Source: Daejeonella rubra
GTDB taxonomy: Bacteria > Bacteroidota > Bacteroidia > Sphingobacteriales > Sphingobacteriaceae
Assembly (NCBI RefSeq): GCF_900103545.1
Contig: NZ_FNHH01000002.1
Span: 209,462 to 273,461, forward strand
DNA length: 64,000 bases
Direction: 5' to 3'
Shown here: positions 53,749-62,722 of the stretch, piece by piece
Layout: each line of letters begins with the position of its first letter
Position numbering within the stretch: the first letter of the stretch is position 1
Made by a program: the position numbers and the translations under genes
The notes under the pieces: generated by a model
What the model was told of the DNA's origin: nothing
The model's database searches: none
Seen by the model: only the letters and a program-made list of their open reading frames with translations

Positions 53749-55377
53749 TTATGCTAGAGCATATAGTTCCTCGCGTTGTTGTTTTACAGAATCACTATTG
53801 ATATATTCATCATAGGTCATTAGCTTATCTATAATTCCACCTGGCGTTAACTCAATAATACGATTTGCAACTGTCTCAGTCAATTCATGATCTCTTGATG
53901 TAAATAATATCACACCCTTAAAATCTTTCATCCCGTTATTCAAAGCTGTAATTGATTCCAGATCCAAATGATTTGTAGGCTCATCAAACATAAGAAGATT
54001 GGCTTGTTGCAACATCATTCTGGAGAACATACACCTCATTTTTTCACCTCCTGAAAGCACAGATGATTGTTTCAGTACCTCTTCCCCAGAAAATAACATC
54101 CTGCCTAAAAATCCTCTGATAAACTGTTCATCTTTATCTCCTTCTGAATATTCACGCAGCCAATCGATCAGGTTTGTGTCTTTAGTTGTGAAATAGTTTG
54201 AGTTATCATTAGGTATATCTGCAATATTTATGGTCACACCCCATTTAAAAGAACCTTTGTAGTCAGAATCTCTTCCACTAAGGATATCGTAAAATGCAGT
54301 AGTAGCTAAACTGTTTTCTGAAAGAATAGCAATTTTATCTCCTTTATTAACCATTAGATTAATTCCGGAAAATAATACCTCGCCATTTAATTCTTTTTTT
54401 AGATTCTCTATTTGAAGGATCTGATCACCTGCCTCTCTGCCCTGGTGATTAAAGATGATTCCCGGATATTTACGATTCGATGGTTTGATCTCATCGATAT
54501 TGATTTTATCTAATGCCTTTTTACGACTGGTTGCCTGTTTGGACTTGGATGCGTTAGCACTGAATCGACGGATAAACTCCTGAAGCTCCTTCACTCTTTC
54601 TTCCGTCTTTTTGTTCTGGTCAGAGCGTTGCTTCAAGGCCAGTTGGCTCGACTCATACCAGAACGAATAGTTACCGGTATAGATATTCATTTTGCTGAAA
54701 TCAATGTCCACTACATGTGTACATACTGTATCTAAAAAGTGCCTGTCGTGAGAAACTACGAGAATGATCCCCTCATATGAAGCAAGGAAATCTTCAAGCC
54801 AGGCAATAGTTTGAATATCCAAATCGTTTGTAGGCTCATCCAGCAGCAAAATATCTGGTTTCCCAAATAAGGCCTGAGCTAATAAAACTCTTACTTTTTG
54901 GTTACCATCCAGATCTTTTAGTAAGCTATAATGAAACTCTTCTTTAATTCCCAAATTACTAAGCATGGTCGCCGCATTATTCTCGGCATTCCAACCATCC
55001 ATCTCTGCGAAAATATTTTCCAGTTCACCTGCACGTTCGCCATCTTTCTCGGTAAAATCTTCCTTTGCATAAAGCGCATCCTTTTCTTTCATGATGCTAT
55101 ATAATTCTTTATGTCCCATCATTACTGTTTCAATGACAGAAAATTCATCAAAAGCATAGTGATTCTGGGTCAGAACCGCCATTCTTTCGCCTGGAGTAAA
55201 TGACACAGATCCGCTAGAAGGGTCGATCTCCTTAGAGAGGATTTTTAGAAAGGTTGATTTGCCGGCTCCATTTGCTCCGATGATTCCATAGCAATTTCCC
55301 GGAGTGAATTTTAAGTTTACTTCTTCAAAAAGAGTTCTTTTGCCGTAACGTAAAGATAGATTTGATACTGTAATCAT
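53749..55377 (-). CDS. ABC-F ATPase of the YbiT type, with an asymmetric pair of ATP sites
   Basis: A 542-residue duplicated ABC protein without membrane parts, likely acting on the ribosome. NBD1 has an intact Walker A (GIIGANGAGKSTF) and Walker B (ILLLDEPTNDLDI), but its signature is degenerate (LDGNQKVRVLLAQ). NBD2 keeps a normal signature (LSGGEKMRCMFSRMML) and Walker B (LLMFDEPTNHLDLES), but its Walker A is degenerate: IAILSENSLATTAFY has no GxxGxGK. Since each ATP site joins Walker A of one domain to the signature of the other, only one site is complete. The linker (FIRRFSANASKSKQATSRKK) matches YbiT. The box TACCTTTG on the minus strand (55402-55395) may belong to its promoter. Confidence 0.85.
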   Translation of the reverse strand: MITVSNLSLRYGKRTLFEEVNLKFTPGNCYGIIGANGAGKSTFLKILSKEIDPSSGSVSFTPGERMAVLTQNHYAFDEFSVIETVMMGHKELYSIMKEKDALYAKEDFTEKDGERAGELENIFAEMDGWNAENNAATMLSNLGIKEEFHYSLLKDLDGNQKVRVLLAQALFGKPDILLLDEPTNDLDIQTIAWLEDFLASYEGIILVVSHDRHFLDTVCTHVVDIDFSKMNIYTGNYSFWYESSQLALKQRSDQNKKTEERVKELQEFIRRFSANASKSKQATSRKKALDKINIDEIKPSNRKYPGIIFNHQGREAGDQILQIENLKKELNGEVLFSGINLMVNKGDKIAILSENSLATTAFYDILSGRDSDYKGSFKWGVTINIADIPNDNSNYFTTKDTNLIDWLREYSEGDKDEQFIRGFLGRMLFSGEEVLKQSSVLSGGEKMRCMFSRMMLQQANLLMFDEPTNHLDLESITALNNGMKDFKGVILFTSRDHELTETVANRIIELTPGGIIDKLMTYDEYINSDSVKQQREELYALA

Positions 55378-55394
55378 GAATATTTATTAAGGTG

Positions 55395-55402
55395 CAAAGG
55401 TA
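55395..55402 (-). promoter_or_regulatory. Candidate -7 box of the ABC-F gene
   Basis: On the minus strand TACCTTTG matches TAnnTTTG, 17 bases before the ATG. The corresponding -33 TTG was not found at the usual distance. Confidence 0.35.
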
Positions 55403-55705
55403 CGGATTTTCAATGGCATATGAAATTTTGACGACTTCCTTGTTCTTTAATTTACTTTTTTATGTTATTTGATCACTCTTGTGCTGGTATAAATTCTTAT
55501 AATAATACAGAGACAACTTCGGGCAGATTTTACATTCTTCCCACTGAATATCCTTTGATATTCCAAAAAGTATCAATTTTCATCCCGATGGAAATCTTTG
55601 TCCTCCCTATGGAAATCGGGAAAGCTACCATGTCCATTACAAATTTTATTCACAAAGCATCGTGAGCACTTCTCAAATATTTAAATAATATGCTTCTTTG
55701 TATAA
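55403..55705. other. Spacer without a supported gene
   Basis: About 300 bases between the ABC-F promoter region and the GreA-like gene. A 67-codon plus-strand frame at 55462-55665 has no signal, domain or good composition and is not called. A long-loop inverted repeat CCCGAT...ATCGGG is visible near 55583-55620. Confidence 0.4.
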
Positions 55706-56158
55706 ATGAACAGGATTAAAGAAGAATTATATAAACATTGCCTGCAATACGTTGAGGATTGTATTAATACAGCTCAGCTCGCTATCGAAGATGCCCGCGA
55801 GTCAGCGAATGATGATACCAAGAGTAGTGCAGGGGATAAATTCGAAACAGGAAGGGAAATGATGCAGCAGGAAATTGACAGGAACAGAAAGCAGTTGGAA
55901 GAAGCCAAAAAAATGAAGCTGGTGCTTGACAAGATCGAAGATCATCATGTTTCAGAAATAGTCCATGCCGGAAGCCTGGTAATTACTAATTTTGGGAAAT
56001 TCTATATTAGTATCAGCCGTGGTCAGATACAGGTTGATGGAACAAACTATTTCGCAATTTCTGCAGTTTCCCCCATAGGATTGAAACTTATGAAACAGAA
56101 AATAGGATATGAATTTGATTTCAATGGTAAGCCATTTAAAATTGAATCAATTCTTTGA
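55706..56158 (+). CDS. GreA/GreB-like elongation-factor-fold protein
   Basis: A 150-residue protein with the Gre layout: an N-terminal helical hairpin (residues about 1-75, rich in acidic and polar residues, such as AIEDARESANDDTKSSAGDK and FETGREMMQQEIDRNRKQLE), and a C-terminal FKBP-like domain (HAGSLVITNFGKFYISISRG, FAISAVSPIGLKLMKQKIGY, FNGKPFKIESI). The acidic residues ESANDDT at the tip resemble the Gre active tip that enters the RNA polymerase secondary channel. Bacteroidetes homologues are often mislabelled as acyl-carrier-protein synthases. It may be a Gre-like regulator of polymerase, an inference from fold. Confidence 0.7.
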   Translation: MNRIKEELYKHCLQYVEDCINTAQLAIEDARESANDDTKSSAGDKFETGREMMQQEIDRNRKQLEEAKKMKLVLDKIEDHHVSEIVHAGSLVITNFGKFYISISRGQIQVDGTNYFAISAVSPIGLKLMKQKIGYEFDFNGKPFKIESIL

Positions 56159-56173
56159 TTTCTTAAAACAATA

Positions 56174-57079
56174 TCAATTCTTCCTGGCTGGTGTTTTTTG
56201 AACAATGTTTTTGTTTACCCAGTTGATGATCTCTTTAGTTAATGCAATACGTCTGTTTGAAAAGGCGTGATCAGTATTCCATATCTTATATTCAAAAGTT
56301 TTGCTTTTATTATAATTGGTAAAACTGGAATTATTCATATGCTCATCAACCACCATCACCGGTTTTTTTGAATTTGCAATTATCTTTTCAATATTGTATT
56401 GATCAATATCAATCAATATATCATTGAGGAATTGATTAGGATCACAGTTATGCATTCCAAGAGTCAGAAGATATTCTTTTAGGCCAATTAAATTGCCTTC
56501 TGCATTTTCGCCCTTCAAAAGTGTAAAAGGATTAAAAACTGAAACTGCAAATACTCCTTTAATTCTCGGATCTGTTAATCCTGCAATTAGGGCAAGTCCT
56601 GCACCCATGCTATGCCCAACATAGATAATTTTTCCAGTATCAACTTTCAGGGTCTCCCTGTTCAAACTGTCGGTCAGGTAGTCGACAACAGCACCGGCAT
56701 CTTCAATAGCATTTTGGAATTTAAAAACACCCTTGCTTCCCCAGGTACCCCGATAATTAAAATAGACTACATTAAATCCTGCACGACGCATATTTTGTGC
56801 TATGTCCAGACTTCGTTCATTTCCAGGTAAGCCGTGAAGAAGTACAATAGTTGGGTGTGGCCCTTCTCCATTGGCTGTATAGGCAAAACCATACATGGTT
56901 GATCCTGATGATTTAATTTGTAACTCTACCTGTCCCGCAGGATATAATTCGTCTGGTTTGAAGTCAGTGTACAGATAATCGATATTATTTGTTTCAGATT
57001 TAGATGGGTCTGATTTACATGAGGAAAGAAGGGATAGTGCTGTTAAAAAAAGAATGGAAAACGAAAAAACAACTTTCAT
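56174..57079 (-). CDS. Alpha/beta hydrolase lipoprotein
   Basis: A 301-residue protein with lipobox ALSLLSSC (Cys at 21). Catalytic features: oxyanion strand PTIVLLHGLPGNERSL, nucleophile elbow IIYVGHSMGAGLALI (Ser), acid in KKPVMVVDEHM and His in WNTDHAFSNRR. The fold is an alpha/beta hydrolase of the dienelactone hydrolase/acylaminoacyl peptidase kind. The substrate is unknown. It starts 76 bases downstream of the DUF2911 gene, but a terminator lies in that gap, so it is likely transcribed separately. Confidence 0.82.
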   Translation of the reverse strand: MKVVFSFSILFLTALSLLSSCKSDPSKSETNNIDYLYTDFKPDELYPAGQVELQIKSSGSTMYGFAYTANGEGPHPTIVLLHGLPGNERSLDIAQNMRRAGFNVVYFNYRGTWGSKGVFKFQNAIEDAGAVVDYLTDSLNRETLKVDTGKIIYVGHSMGAGLALIAGLTDPRIKGVFAVSVFNPFTLLKGENAEGNLIGLKEYLLTLGMHNCDPNQFLNDILIDIDQYNIEKIIANSKKPVMVVDEHMNNSSFTNYNKSKTFEYKIWNTDHAFSNRRIALTKEIINWVNKNIVQKTPARKN

Positions 57080-57105
57080 AGTGGTTTCTGTAAAATTAAG
57101 GACAT

Positions 57106-57138
57106 AAAAAAGGGCTTAAGTTTTAACCTTAAGCCCTT
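57106..57138 (-). terminator. Terminator after the DUF2911 gene
   Basis: AAGGGCTTAAG (57110-57120) pairs perfectly with CTTAAGCCCTT (57128-57138). In the minus direction the stem runs into a T tract (57110-57106), so it ends the DUF2911 transcript. Confidence 0.8.
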
Positions 57139-57155
57139 CAATATAAGTATTTTTT

Positions 57156-57668
57156 TTATTGAACTTTAAAATCAATTTGGGTATCTGCCCACATAAGTGA
57201 AACTTTTCCATCCTTAGCAATGTCAAAGGTCATCATCTCAGTAAATTGCTTTGCCTTGCCAGGTTTTACATTTAAACGTAAAGCATCTTCGCTTTCTTTA
57301 TAAACAGTACCCCATTGTTTCCAGTCCTTATTAAATATGATCGTCCATTCTTTTTCGCCGGGGATTGAATAGACACTGTATTTTCCGGCTGGAAGTTTTT
57401 TACCTTCAATGTTAACATCTTTACTTGTTTCAAAAACTGTAGCCTCATTTGCGCCTGTTCTCCAAACTTTTCCAGCTGGGGCAAGTACATCTAACGATCT
57501 GCCTTTTATTGAAGGGCGACTGTAGTCTATGGAAATTTCAGCACCTGATCCTAAGGTTTGGGATATCTTTGCTGGCGGACTTGCTCTTTTGCTTTTATCT
57601 TGCTGAGCAGATACATTCGAACTGGTGAATAACCCAACTATAAGGGTTAATAGCAATAATTTTTTCAT
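57156..57668 (-). CDS. Exported DUF2911 protein
   Basis: A 170-residue protein with signal peptide (LLLLTLIVGLFTSSNVSA, cleavage near SAQQ). DUF2911 hallmarks are seen: ISIDYSRPSIKGRSLDVL, APAGKVWRTGANEATVFETS, LPAGKYSVYSIPGEKEWTII and the conserved FNKDWKQWGTVYKESEDAL. The domain is beta-rich, widespread in Bacteroidetes, and has no known activity. It has its own terminator and is flanked by the polysaccharide deacetylase and the alpha/beta hydrolase genes on the same strand. Confidence 0.85.
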   Translation of the reverse strand: MKKLLLLTLIVGLFTSSNVSAQQDKSKRASPPAKISQTLGSGAEISIDYSRPSIKGRSLDVLAPAGKVWRTGANEATVFETSKDVNIEGKKLPAGKYSVYSIPGEKEWTIIFNKDWKQWGTVYKESEDALRLNVKPGKAKQFTEMMTFDIAKDGKVSLMWADTQIDFKVQ

Positions 57669-57730
57669 ATTATTCTTTCTAGATATCTAATATAAGGCTT
57701 TGATTTTGTATAATAAAAAGATGTTACGTT

Positions 57731-58612
57731 TTAAAAACTTTTTACAATACTATTATGAAGCGTTTTGGTATTCCAATAGCCACTTGCAATAATTCTTCTG
57801 ATAGTAAATAATGGATCGTTTTCATCCCTTTTTTCTGCAAGAATAAACGCTGATGTAAAACCTCTTTTCTTTAGTTCAGGAATCGCTTCTTTGTTCCACA
57901 AGCCAAATGGGTATGCAAAGTACTTAACATCCTTTCCCGTGATATCTTTTAGTGTTTTGGTAGGTTTTTCAATCTGTGTGACCCAGTCATCTCCCTGGTA
58001 TTTTTTCACATTCTGATGATCATAGGTATGAGAGCCAATCACGTGTCCGGCATCAGATAATTCTTTAACCTGTGCTTTGCTCATATAATTTGGTTTGCCC
58101 AGTGAAACGGTCATGATAAAAAAAACAGCCTTAAAGCCATATTTTTTCATCTCAGGGACAGCAACTGTATACTGATCAAGCTTGGTGTCATCAAAAGTAA
58201 GCATAATAGGCTTTTCAGGCAATTTAGTTCCATACAGCAGATAGCTGTAAAGCTGGTCAGGTAAAATTGTCTGATAGCCACTATCTGCCAGCATTTTCAT
58301 CTGTGATTTAAATTCAGCAATTGGCACTATATAATCCTTGCCCATTTTTCCATCGGAGGAAGTCCAGTTTCTAACCTGGTGGTAACATAGAATGGGGACC
58401 TGAGGGCGAGCTAAAATTTCGGCAGAGCTGGCCATTTTTCCTTTTACATCACTATGTGTTTCGCCTCCGGAAGTTTCAGATGCGTCATTGTTAGACAGAT
58501 CCACAGAAATACTATCTGTTTTTTCTGATGCTTTGGGCGCCGAATGTTGCTGACATGAACTCAGGTAAACCGATACGATCATTAAAAAGGGTAGAATGAT
58601 TTTAGTTTTCAT
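57731..58612 (-). CDS. Polysaccharide deacetylase lipoprotein (NodB-like, CE4)
   Basis: A 293-residue protein, lipobox VYLSSC with Cys at 20. After a Ser/Asp/Glu-rich linker comes the NodB domain: RPQVPILCYHQVRNW, PIMLTFDDTKLDQYTVAVPE (motif 1 TFDD), and GHVIGSHTYDHQNVKKY (motif 2, with H-x-x-x-H metal ligands), then KYFAYPFGLWNKEAIPELKK (motif 3). Together these make a metal-dependent deacetylase for N-acetylated sugars such as chitin-like, PNAG-like or murein chains. The initial CYHQV motif is shared with PgaB-type enzymes. The target polymer cannot be told from sequence. Confidence 0.85.
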   Translation of the reverse strand: MKTKIILPFLMIVSVYLSSCQQHSAPKASEKTDSISVDLSNNDASETSGGETHSDVKGKMASSAEILARPQVPILCYHQVRNWTSSDGKMGKDYIVPIAEFKSQMKMLADSGYQTILPDQLYSYLLYGTKLPEKPIMLTFDDTKLDQYTVAVPEMKKYGFKAVFFIMTVSLGKPNYMSKAQVKELSDAGHVIGSHTYDHQNVKKYQGDDWVTQIEKPTKTLKDITGKDVKYFAYPFGLWNKEAIPELKKRGFTSAFILAEKRDENDPLFTIRRIIASGYWNTKTLHNSIVKSF

Positions 58613-58746
58613 TGAATAATTAAAAATACGATTTATAGAGTAGTTGATTGTTTACGAAAATAGGGAAATTTGACTCATCCCAAACGTATGAATGAATTAA
58701 TTTAGTATTGAAATCGCAGGAATAAATCGTTTGATAATTTTTGCAT

Positions 58747-58754
58747 TACCTTTG
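58747..58754 (+). promoter_or_regulatory. Candidate -7 box of the DEAD-box helicase gene
   Basis: TACCTTTG matches TAnnTTTG exactly, 16 bases before the ATG. A TTTG at 58730-58733 is upstream but closer than normal (13 bases). Confidence 0.35.
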
Positions 58755-58770
58755 TGATTTAATTGGCTAA

Positions 58771-60072
58771 ATGATAGAGAAGGTATTAAAGAATTTAAAG
58801 ATTGCATCACTCAATGAGATGCAGCGTGTTGCGATCAGTTCCGCCAGCAGTAAGGATACTATAATTTTGTCGCCAACTGGTTCAGGAAAAACAATCGCGT
58901 TTTTAATACCTGTATTAAGCCGGCTGGATCAATCTAAACCGGGTATTCAGGCAATGATCTTAGTGCCTTCAAGGGAATTGGCCTTGCAAATTGAGCAGGT
59001 ATTTAAAGCTATGGGTACAGGATTCAAGGTCAATTGTTTTTATGGGGGCCATCCGGTAAAGACAGAAAAAAACAATTTAACTCAGGCTCCATCTGTATTG
59101 ATTGGTACACCCGGACGAATTGCATACCATATCCGCCATGAGAATTTTAATCCGGATGATATACATACCCTTGTTTTGGATGAGTTTGATAAGGCCCTTG
59201 AATTTGGTTTTGAAGATGATATGGCTTTTATTATCAGTCGTATGAAAAATGTAGGAAGGAGGATTCTTACCTCCGCTACAAAAATGCCAGAAATACCTTC
59301 CTTTACAGGTCTTGGAAAATCAGCTGAAGTAAACTTTCTAAGCGATTCCAATAGTTTGCCCGATCTGATCATTAAAACGGTCGTTTCTGATGCAGCTGAT
59401 AAACTTGAAACCTTATTTTCGCTGATCTGTAAAATTGGAAACCGATCTACATTAGTTTTCTGTAATCATCGGGAAGCAGTTGATAGAATAAGTGCATTAT
59501 TATGGAATATGGGACTTGATCATGGTGTTTTTCATGGTGGAATGGAACAGGAAGACCGGGAAAAGGCTTTATTGAAATTCAGAAATGGAAGTTATAGATT
59601 TTTGATTACTACAGATCTGGCCTCCCGCGGTTTGGATATTCCGGAAATTGAATTTGTTGTTCACTATCAGCTTCCTCATAATGAAGAAGCTTTTTTGCAT
59701 AGAAATGGGCGGACTGCCAGAATGAATTCCAGCGGAACAGCTTATGTAATTCTAACAGAAGATGAAAAGCCTTCATTTTTAAAGGATAAAACTGAGATTG
59801 AAATTTTGCCTGAAAAGAACGTTGTACCCGAGAATACTTCCTGGGCAACTCTTTATTTAGGAGCGGGAAGAAAAGATAAGATCAATAAAATTGATATTGT
59901 TGGCTTGCTTATGAAGAAGGGGAAGCTGGAAAAGGATGAATTAGGTTTAATCGAAGTTCAGGATTATGCTTCTTACGCAGGTGTTAGCCGTAAGAAGATC
60001 GGGAACATCGTAAAGCTTTTGAAAGACGAAAAAATAAAGAATAAAAAAATCAAAATAGAGGTTTCCAGGTAA
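58771..60072 (+). CDS. DEAD-box RNA helicase with DbpA-like C-terminal domain and DEFD motif
   Basis: A 433-residue RNA helicase. Motif I is SPTGSGKT, Ia PSRELALQ, motif II DEFD (137-140) in place of DEAD, motif III SAT, motif V TDLASRGLDIPE and motif VI HRNGRTAR. After residue 355 a small domain (LYLGAGRKDKINKIDIVGLL, then YASYAGVSRKKIGNIVKLLK) matches the RRM-like domain with which DbpA recognises hairpin 92 of 23S rRNA, so a ribosome assembly role is plausible. The N-terminus is short, with only the Gln of the Q motif kept (LNEMQRVAI). It is followed six bases on by a DUF1456 gene. Confidence 0.85.
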   Translation: MIEKVLKNLKIASLNEMQRVAISSASSKDTIILSPTGSGKTIAFLIPVLSRLDQSKPGIQAMILVPSRELALQIEQVFKAMGTGFKVNCFYGGHPVKTEKNNLTQAPSVLIGTPGRIAYHIRHENFNPDDIHTLVLDEFDKALEFGFEDDMAFIISRMKNVGRRILTSATKMPEIPSFTGLGKSAEVNFLSDSNSLPDLIIKTVVSDAADKLETLFSLICKIGNRSTLVFCNHREAVDRISALLWNMGLDHGVFHGGMEQEDREKALLKFRNGSYRFLITTDLASRGLDIPEIEFVVHYQLPHNEEAFLHRNGRTARMNSSGTAYVILTEDEKPSFLKDKTEIEILPEKNVVPENTSWATLYLGAGRKDKINKIDIVGLLMKKGKLEKDELGLIEVQDYASYAGVSRKKIGNIVKLLKDEKIKNKKIKIEVSR

Positions 60073-60077
60073 CAGAT

Positions 60078-60302
60078 ATGAGCAATAACGACATCATGAA
60101 AAAGCTTCGTGTAGCGCTTAAGCTAAACGATCAGGAAATTGTTGACATCCTTAAATTAGTTGACTTTACGATCACTAAAGCTGAACTGGGAGCTATTTTC
60201 CGAAATAAAGAGCATGAGAACTTTAAGCCATGCGGAGATCAGATCCTGCGAAATTTTCTCAATGGACTGATCATTTATAAACGAGGTCCTAAACCAGAAT
60301 AG
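60078..60302 (+). CDS. Single-repeat DUF1456 (YehS-like) protein
   Basis: A 74-residue protein matching one unit of DUF1456: NNDIMKKLRVALKLNDQEIV, DILKLVDFTITKAELGAIFR and the end FKPCGDQILRNFLNGLIIYK. E. coli YehS has two such units, so this is a half-length form. The function is unknown; the domain is helical. It lies six bases after the helicase gene and so is almost certainly co-transcribed, a small hint towards RNA-related work. Confidence 0.75.
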   Translation: MSNNDIMKKLRVALKLNDQEIVDILKLVDFTITKAELGAIFRNKEHENFKPCGDQILRNFLNGLIIYKRGPKPE

Positions 60303-60335
60303 TCTCATTTTTTCAGAAATTTACTGTGTTTTAAA

Positions 60336-61211
60336 TTATTTTCCTAACATAGGGAAAAGCATTTTTATTTCAGTTTCTGAAGGCCGCCTTCCATATTCAC
60401 ATATTTCAAAAGCTTCTGAGAACTTAACTTGCTCTGCTTTTTCTGCTCCATACCATTTCTGCAGGCTGGACTTCACTTCAGCAGAGATAGATCCTGTTCG
60501 TTGTTTTTTCAACCACTCAATTCTTTCAGCAGGTCCGCTGGGTACCTTTTCAGGGTTTCCGCCAATCCATGGAAGCCACTCATAAAATTGTGATTTATGG
60601 GCATCAAGACTGTATATTTTTTTATCAAAAACTGAAGTGATATCTACTGCAATATCTGGCTGGAATGGATTCGGCTTTTTGAAATTATCCTGAAAATAAA
60701 GAAAGACTGGATTTTTACGTAATGGGGGAGTGTCAGCAGCTACATTTGGTACTCCAACCATAAAGGCGGCATCCTGTACTAAAACGCCTGTGTAACGATG
60801 ATCCGGATGATAATCATTGGGTCTGGGGGCAATAACAACATCTGCATTCCATTCCCTTATTCTTCGTATTATTTCAAACCTGATAGCCAGAGTTGGCAAT
60901 AATTCTCCATCATGATTGTCAAGAACTTCATAGCTTACCCCTAATCGTCTTGCAACTTCTTTTGTTTCTTCAAGCCTTCTTTTGGCCAGCATCCCACCGC
61001 CTTCATTCATATGTCCGGCATCGCCATTGGTAACAGATAAGAATTTAACTTTATGCCCCATGGCTATAAAAAGGGCTGCTGTACCTCCACTTTTAATATC
61101 GCAATCGTCAGGATGTGCACCAATCATAATGATTTGAAGAGGTTTTTCCTGTGCACTTATTGTGGTAAAGCAAAAAATTAGTAAAAAGAAAAATAATGAT
61201 TGAATTTTCAT
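60336..61211 (-). CDS. Exported PIG-L/LmbE-type deacetylase
   Basis: A 291-residue protein with signal peptide (LFFFLLIFCFTTISAQ, cleavage near residue 20). Zinc site: MIGAHPDDCDIKSGGTAALF (H-x-D-D) and the later ligand in NDYHPDHRYTGVLVQDAAFM. Members remove an acetyl group from N-acetylglucosaminyl lipids, mycothiol or bacillithiol precursors or free amino sugars. An exported form suggests action on oligosaccharide or lipid-linked sugars. It is divergent from the DUF5690 transporter-like gene and the sugar-kinase-like gene, together a plausible amino-sugar locus. Confidence 0.85.
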   Translation of the reverse strand: MKIQSLFFFLLIFCFTTISAQEKPLQIIMIGAHPDDCDIKSGGTAALFIAMGHKVKFLSVTNGDAGHMNEGGGMLAKRRLEETKEVARRLGVSYEVLDNHDGELLPTLAIRFEIIRRIREWNADVVIAPRPNDYHPDHRYTGVLVQDAAFMVGVPNVAADTPPLRKNPVFLYFQDNFKKPNPFQPDIAVDITSVFDKKIYSLDAHKSQFYEWLPWIGGNPEKVPSGPAERIEWLKKQRTGSISAEVKSSLQKWYGAEKAEQVKFSEAFEICEYGRRPSETEIKMLFPMLGK

Positions 61212-61400
61212 TTGGTTTGCGTTTTAGATGCTTAAATGAAGATATGTATTTAATCCGTAATTGGAAATTTTGCGTATTCTCAGTCTTTAGGTTTTTTGAC
61301 TTAATAATCAAATATTTTTTTTTCAATTCTTCATTGAGATTTTTGCATTGAAAAAGGTTTTATTACCTTCCAAGCAAATTAAATTGTAAATCCGGATTTT

Positions 61401-62690
61401 ATGAGCTTTTTGAAAACAAGGTATATGAAAGGAACATCCCTGCAGATCGGATTGTATGCGGCTGTTACAGTATTTCTGACATATACAATGGTTTTTGGCT
61501 TCAGGAAATCATTTACTGTAGCAACTTTTGATGGGATTACCGTTGCAGGATACAGTTATAAAACGATCCTGGTGATCAGTCAGATGTTAGGTTATATGCT
61601 TGCCAAATTCTATGGCATCAAATATATATCTGAATTGAAGCGGCATGGGCGGGGGCAAATTATTATGCTGCTTACTGTTATTGCCTGGTTAAGCTGGTTG
61701 TTTTTTGCACTTGTGCCACCGCCTTATAATATTGCCTTTTTATTCATCAATGGTTTCCCTCTGGGAATGCTTTGGGGGGTAGTGTTCTCCTATGTGGAGG
61801 GCAGACGCAGTACTGATTTTATTGGAGCAACACTTGCAGTGAGTTTTATATTTGCTTCAGGCTTTGTAAAAACCGTAGGTGCCTGGCTGATGCTAAATTT
61901 TGGGATCACAGAATTTTGGGTTCCATTTTATACAGGACTTGTTTTTGCAGGTCCGTTATTGCTCTTTGTATATTTGATAGAAAAAATTCCCTCCCCTGAT
62001 GAAAAGGATATTGCTTACCGTATGGATAGGGTTCCAATGCTTGCTGCAGACCGGAAAAAATTTATAAAGATTTTCCTTCCTGGTTTGATTGCTTGTATCC
62101 TGATCTATGCTTTTGCAACCATTTTCAGAGATATGAGAGATAATTTTAGTGCCGAGATGTGGAAGGAAATGGGCTTTTTCGATAAACCCGAACTTTTTGC
62201 TAAAACAGAAACGCCAATTACGATCATTATTCTCTTACTAATTGGTAGTATGGTACTGATAAAAGATAGTTTTAAGGCATTGATGCTTTCACATTTTTTT
62301 ATCGGTTTAGGGTTTATTATTGCCGGACTTTCATCTTATCTTTTCATCAATCAAAGCCTGCCTCCGGTCTGGTGGATGACCCTTGTAGGTTTGGGATTGT
62401 ATATGGTCTATATCCCTTTTAATTCAGTTTTTTTTGAACGTTTAATTGCAGCGTTCAAGCATACCGGTAATGTTGGATTTTTAATATATCTGGCTGACTC
62501 TTTTGGTTATGTAGGTAGTGTTGGTGTGATGCTTAGTAAGGAGATTTTTAAAGTTCAGTTAAATTGGGTAACCTTCTTTTCTAATAGCGTAATTTGGCTC
62601 TCACTTGCCGGACTAGCATTAACAATTTTTTCGTCTGTTTACTTTTTTGCTAAGTATAAAGCTTTGGTTGTAAAGACAGAAGAAATTTGA
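61401..62690 (+). CDS. DUF5690 membrane protein, MFS-like
   Basis: A 429-residue protein with about twelve membrane helices and the DUF5690 pattern: YMKGTSLQIGLYAAVTVFLT, MVFGFRKSFTVATFDGITVA, GFPLGMLWGVVFSYVEGRRS, and PFNSVFFERLIAAFKHTGNV. The fold resembles a major facilitator. The substrate is unknown, but the co-directional gene 17 bases away encodes a sugar-kinase-like protein, so sugar uptake is the simplest idea. ATG 61401 is chosen as start; a second ATG at 61425 is an alternative. Confidence 0.8.
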   Translation: MSFLKTRYMKGTSLQIGLYAAVTVFLTYTMVFGFRKSFTVATFDGITVAGYSYKTILVISQMLGYMLAKFYGIKYISELKRHGRGQIIMLLTVIAWLSWLFFALVPPPYNIAFLFINGFPLGMLWGVVFSYVEGRRSTDFIGATLAVSFIFASGFVKTVGAWLMLNFGITEFWVPFYTGLVFAGPLLLFVYLIEKIPSPDEKDIAYRMDRVPMLAADRKKFIKIFLPGLIACILIYAFATIFRDMRDNFSAEMWKEMGFFDKPELFAKTETPITIIILLLIGSMVLIKDSFKALMLSHFFIGLGFIIAGLSSYLFINQSLPPVWWMTLVGLGLYMVYIPFNSVFFERLIAAFKHTGNVGFLIYLADSFGYVGSVGVMLSKEIFKVQLNWVTFFSNSVIWLSLAGLALTIFSSVYFFAKYKALVVKTEEI

Positions 62691-62722
62691 TTTTTTAGAT
62701 TAACGAATTGCTTTTAATAAAA

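Noticed and set aside
55462..55665. A 67-codon plus-strand frame between the ABC-F and GreA-like genes
   Set aside because: No signal peptide, domain or good codon pattern; part of it comes from a repeated ATGGAAATC. Probably chance.
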